DNA from: Oreocharis arfaki
Lineage: Eukaryota > Chordata > Aves > Passeriformes > Paramythiidae
Direction: 5' to 3'
Assembly (NCBI GenBank): GCA_013398015.1
Contig: VZRR01013459.1
Span: forward strand, 59,259-123,258
DNA: 64,000 nucleotides
Both the position numbers and the translations under genes were made by a program. Positions 63,270-64,000 of this stretch are shown one piece after another (within the stretch, counting starts at the first letter, position 1; each line of letters opens with the position of its first letter). A model generated the notes under the pieces. That model was not told the DNA's origin. It saw only the letters and a program-made list of their open reading frames with translations, and ran no database searches.

Positions 63270-63830
63270 TCATTCAGTACAGAAATGCAGATTATTAACT
63301 ACCACATTGTCCTGAACTGTAAAAACTATCCAGATGAGAAGACGAAAAGAATGGCCATAGCCGGATGTCTTTGATTCCAAACCACAAGATAAGAAGTATC
63401 CACCTACCGAGGAAAGTTTGAGGCCATGAGCAAATTTTGCAAATGTGAATTTTATTAGATCAGAACCTGCAAAGTGTGGCAGTGCTGCAGTACTTGCATC
63501 TATGGAGTAGGCATTACATATTAGATAGTTTTTATGAATAGTCTTTTCAGCCACTTTTACGGAGACTTTACTGGAAATGTGTAACCCAATATGAGACCTG
63601 TGAAAGGGGAAGGTCATCTGGTTCCTATTAGTGACTGAGGCCACCTTTGTGCTGAAGTCCAAAGTGTTAAGGCAAGGAAAGAAACTCAAGACTTTTAGAT
63701 TTTGGTACACTGTTACCAAAGGAGAGAAGTTAGTGGAACATGCACTTAGATTCAGGCCTGTCCAACAGTTGGCTTCACTGAATGCTAAGGCAGTACTTGT
63801 GAGCCATTTACACACTGGTTGGAAAGAGAC
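63270..63830 (-). CDS. Long antisense open frame, unknown, possible exon region
   Basis: On the minus strand a frame is free of stops for about 187 codons, from a TAA at 63833-63831 to the stop at 63270. That is the longest stop-free frame I see in the window. It begins without an ATG (the first in-frame ATG is at 63617), so as a eukaryotic gene it would have to be exonic. A good acceptor-like CCCCTTTCACAG ends at 63598 and a donor-like TCG/GTAGGT begins at 63407, giving a possible 190-bp exon at 63408-63597 in that frame. Residues there include SHIGLHISSKVSVKVAEKTI and SIDASTAALPHFAGSDLIKF. No family is recognised. A 67-codon plus-strand frame overlaps. Chance is still a serious alternative. 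Confidence 0.22.
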   Translation of the reverse strand, partial: VSFQPVCKWLTSTALAFSEANCWTGLNLSACSTNFSPLVTVYQNLKVLSFFPCLNTLDFSTKVASVTNRNQMTFPFHRSHIGLHISSKVSVKVAEKTIHKNYLICNAYSIDASTAALPHFAGSDLIKFTFAKFAHGLKLSSVGGYFLSCGLESKTSGYGHSFRLLIWIVFTVQDNVVVNNLHFCTE

Positions 63831-63982
63831 TTAAGGGACATTTGACCCTTCATGAAAAACTGCCTTTGCTTAGGAATTATTTTTGCTCCATCCGTGGTCT
63901 GCAGTGGAAGTGGTTTAGTGTGCTGACTGAAAGGGTTAGAGAAGGATAAATACCATTGTAGATGGCAGTGGAGGAAAAACAT

Positions 63983-64000
63983 TGTCTTGGTTTGAAAGAC
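63983..64000 (+). mobile_element. Probable left end of a second ERV LTR, cut by window edge
   Basis: The last 18 bases, TGTCTTGGTTTGAAAGAC, start with TG and match from memory the opening of an abundant songbird ERVL-type LTR. Only these bases are inside the window, so family, length and orientation cannot be established here. Confidence 0.4.

Noticed and set aside
1..64000. tRNA, rRNA, spliceosomal RNA or mitochondrial insertions
   Set aside because: I looked for B-box-like GGTTCGAATCC, U6-like and rRNA-like motifs on both strands and saw none good enough to report.
1..64000. Bacterial-type features such as operons, CRISPR arrays or insertion sequences
   Set aside because: CR1 elements and a retroviral LTR show vertebrate nuclear DNA, and no regularly spaced repeats or dense coding are present.

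Overview
The window looks like nuclear DNA from a bird. The evidence is at least seven CR1 LINE fragments of different ages, in both orientations, including 3' tails ending in the CR1 ATTCTATGATTCTA-type motif, plus an avian-style endogenous retrovirus solo LTR. The last 18 bases resemble from memory the start of a songbird ERVL-type LTR. With the TAGAA pentanucleotide array this makes a passerine plausible but not proven. Base composition is AT-rich, and only the LTR and the youngest CR1 copies are clearly richer in GC.

No complete protein-coding gene, tRNA, rRNA or other known RNA gene could be recognised. The layout fits a gene-poor intergenic region or a very large intron. From left to right it contains: non-repetitive AT-rich DNA with a TAGAA array (about 1.71-1.76 kb); an ancient antisense CR1 (3.0-3.4 kb); a long unannotated stretch with two interlocking inverted-repeat motifs (8.3 and 16.6 kb); a T25 tract with an unresolved base (25.3 kb); an antisense CR1 (25.4-26.0 kb); a stretch with few stops that may be a decayed coding sequence (29.3-30.05 kb); a 672-bp solo LTR with a perfect 6-bp target duplication (30.21-30.88 kb); a short CR1 tail (32.4 kb); a protein-like open frame (35.9-36.3 kb); an antisense CR1 (39.3-39.85 kb); a CR1 tail and a Z-DNA-prone tract (47.7-47.8 kb); the largest and youngest CR1, with an identifiable reverse-transcriptase C-terminal remnant (53.0-53.9 kb); a purine-rich region (54.1 kb); two old CR1 fragments lying tail to tail (61.2-62.1 kb); a 187-codon antisense open frame (63.3-63.8 kb); and the first bases of a probable second LTR running off the right edge.

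I did not find a convincing new biological system. The items most worth a second look are the three coding-like stretches near 29.3-30.05, 35.9-36.3 and 63.3-63.8 kb, the clean solo LTR, and the two A-B-A'-B' inverted-repeat motifs. Repeat identities rest on remembered consensus sequences, not a database search, so element edges are approximate unless stated.
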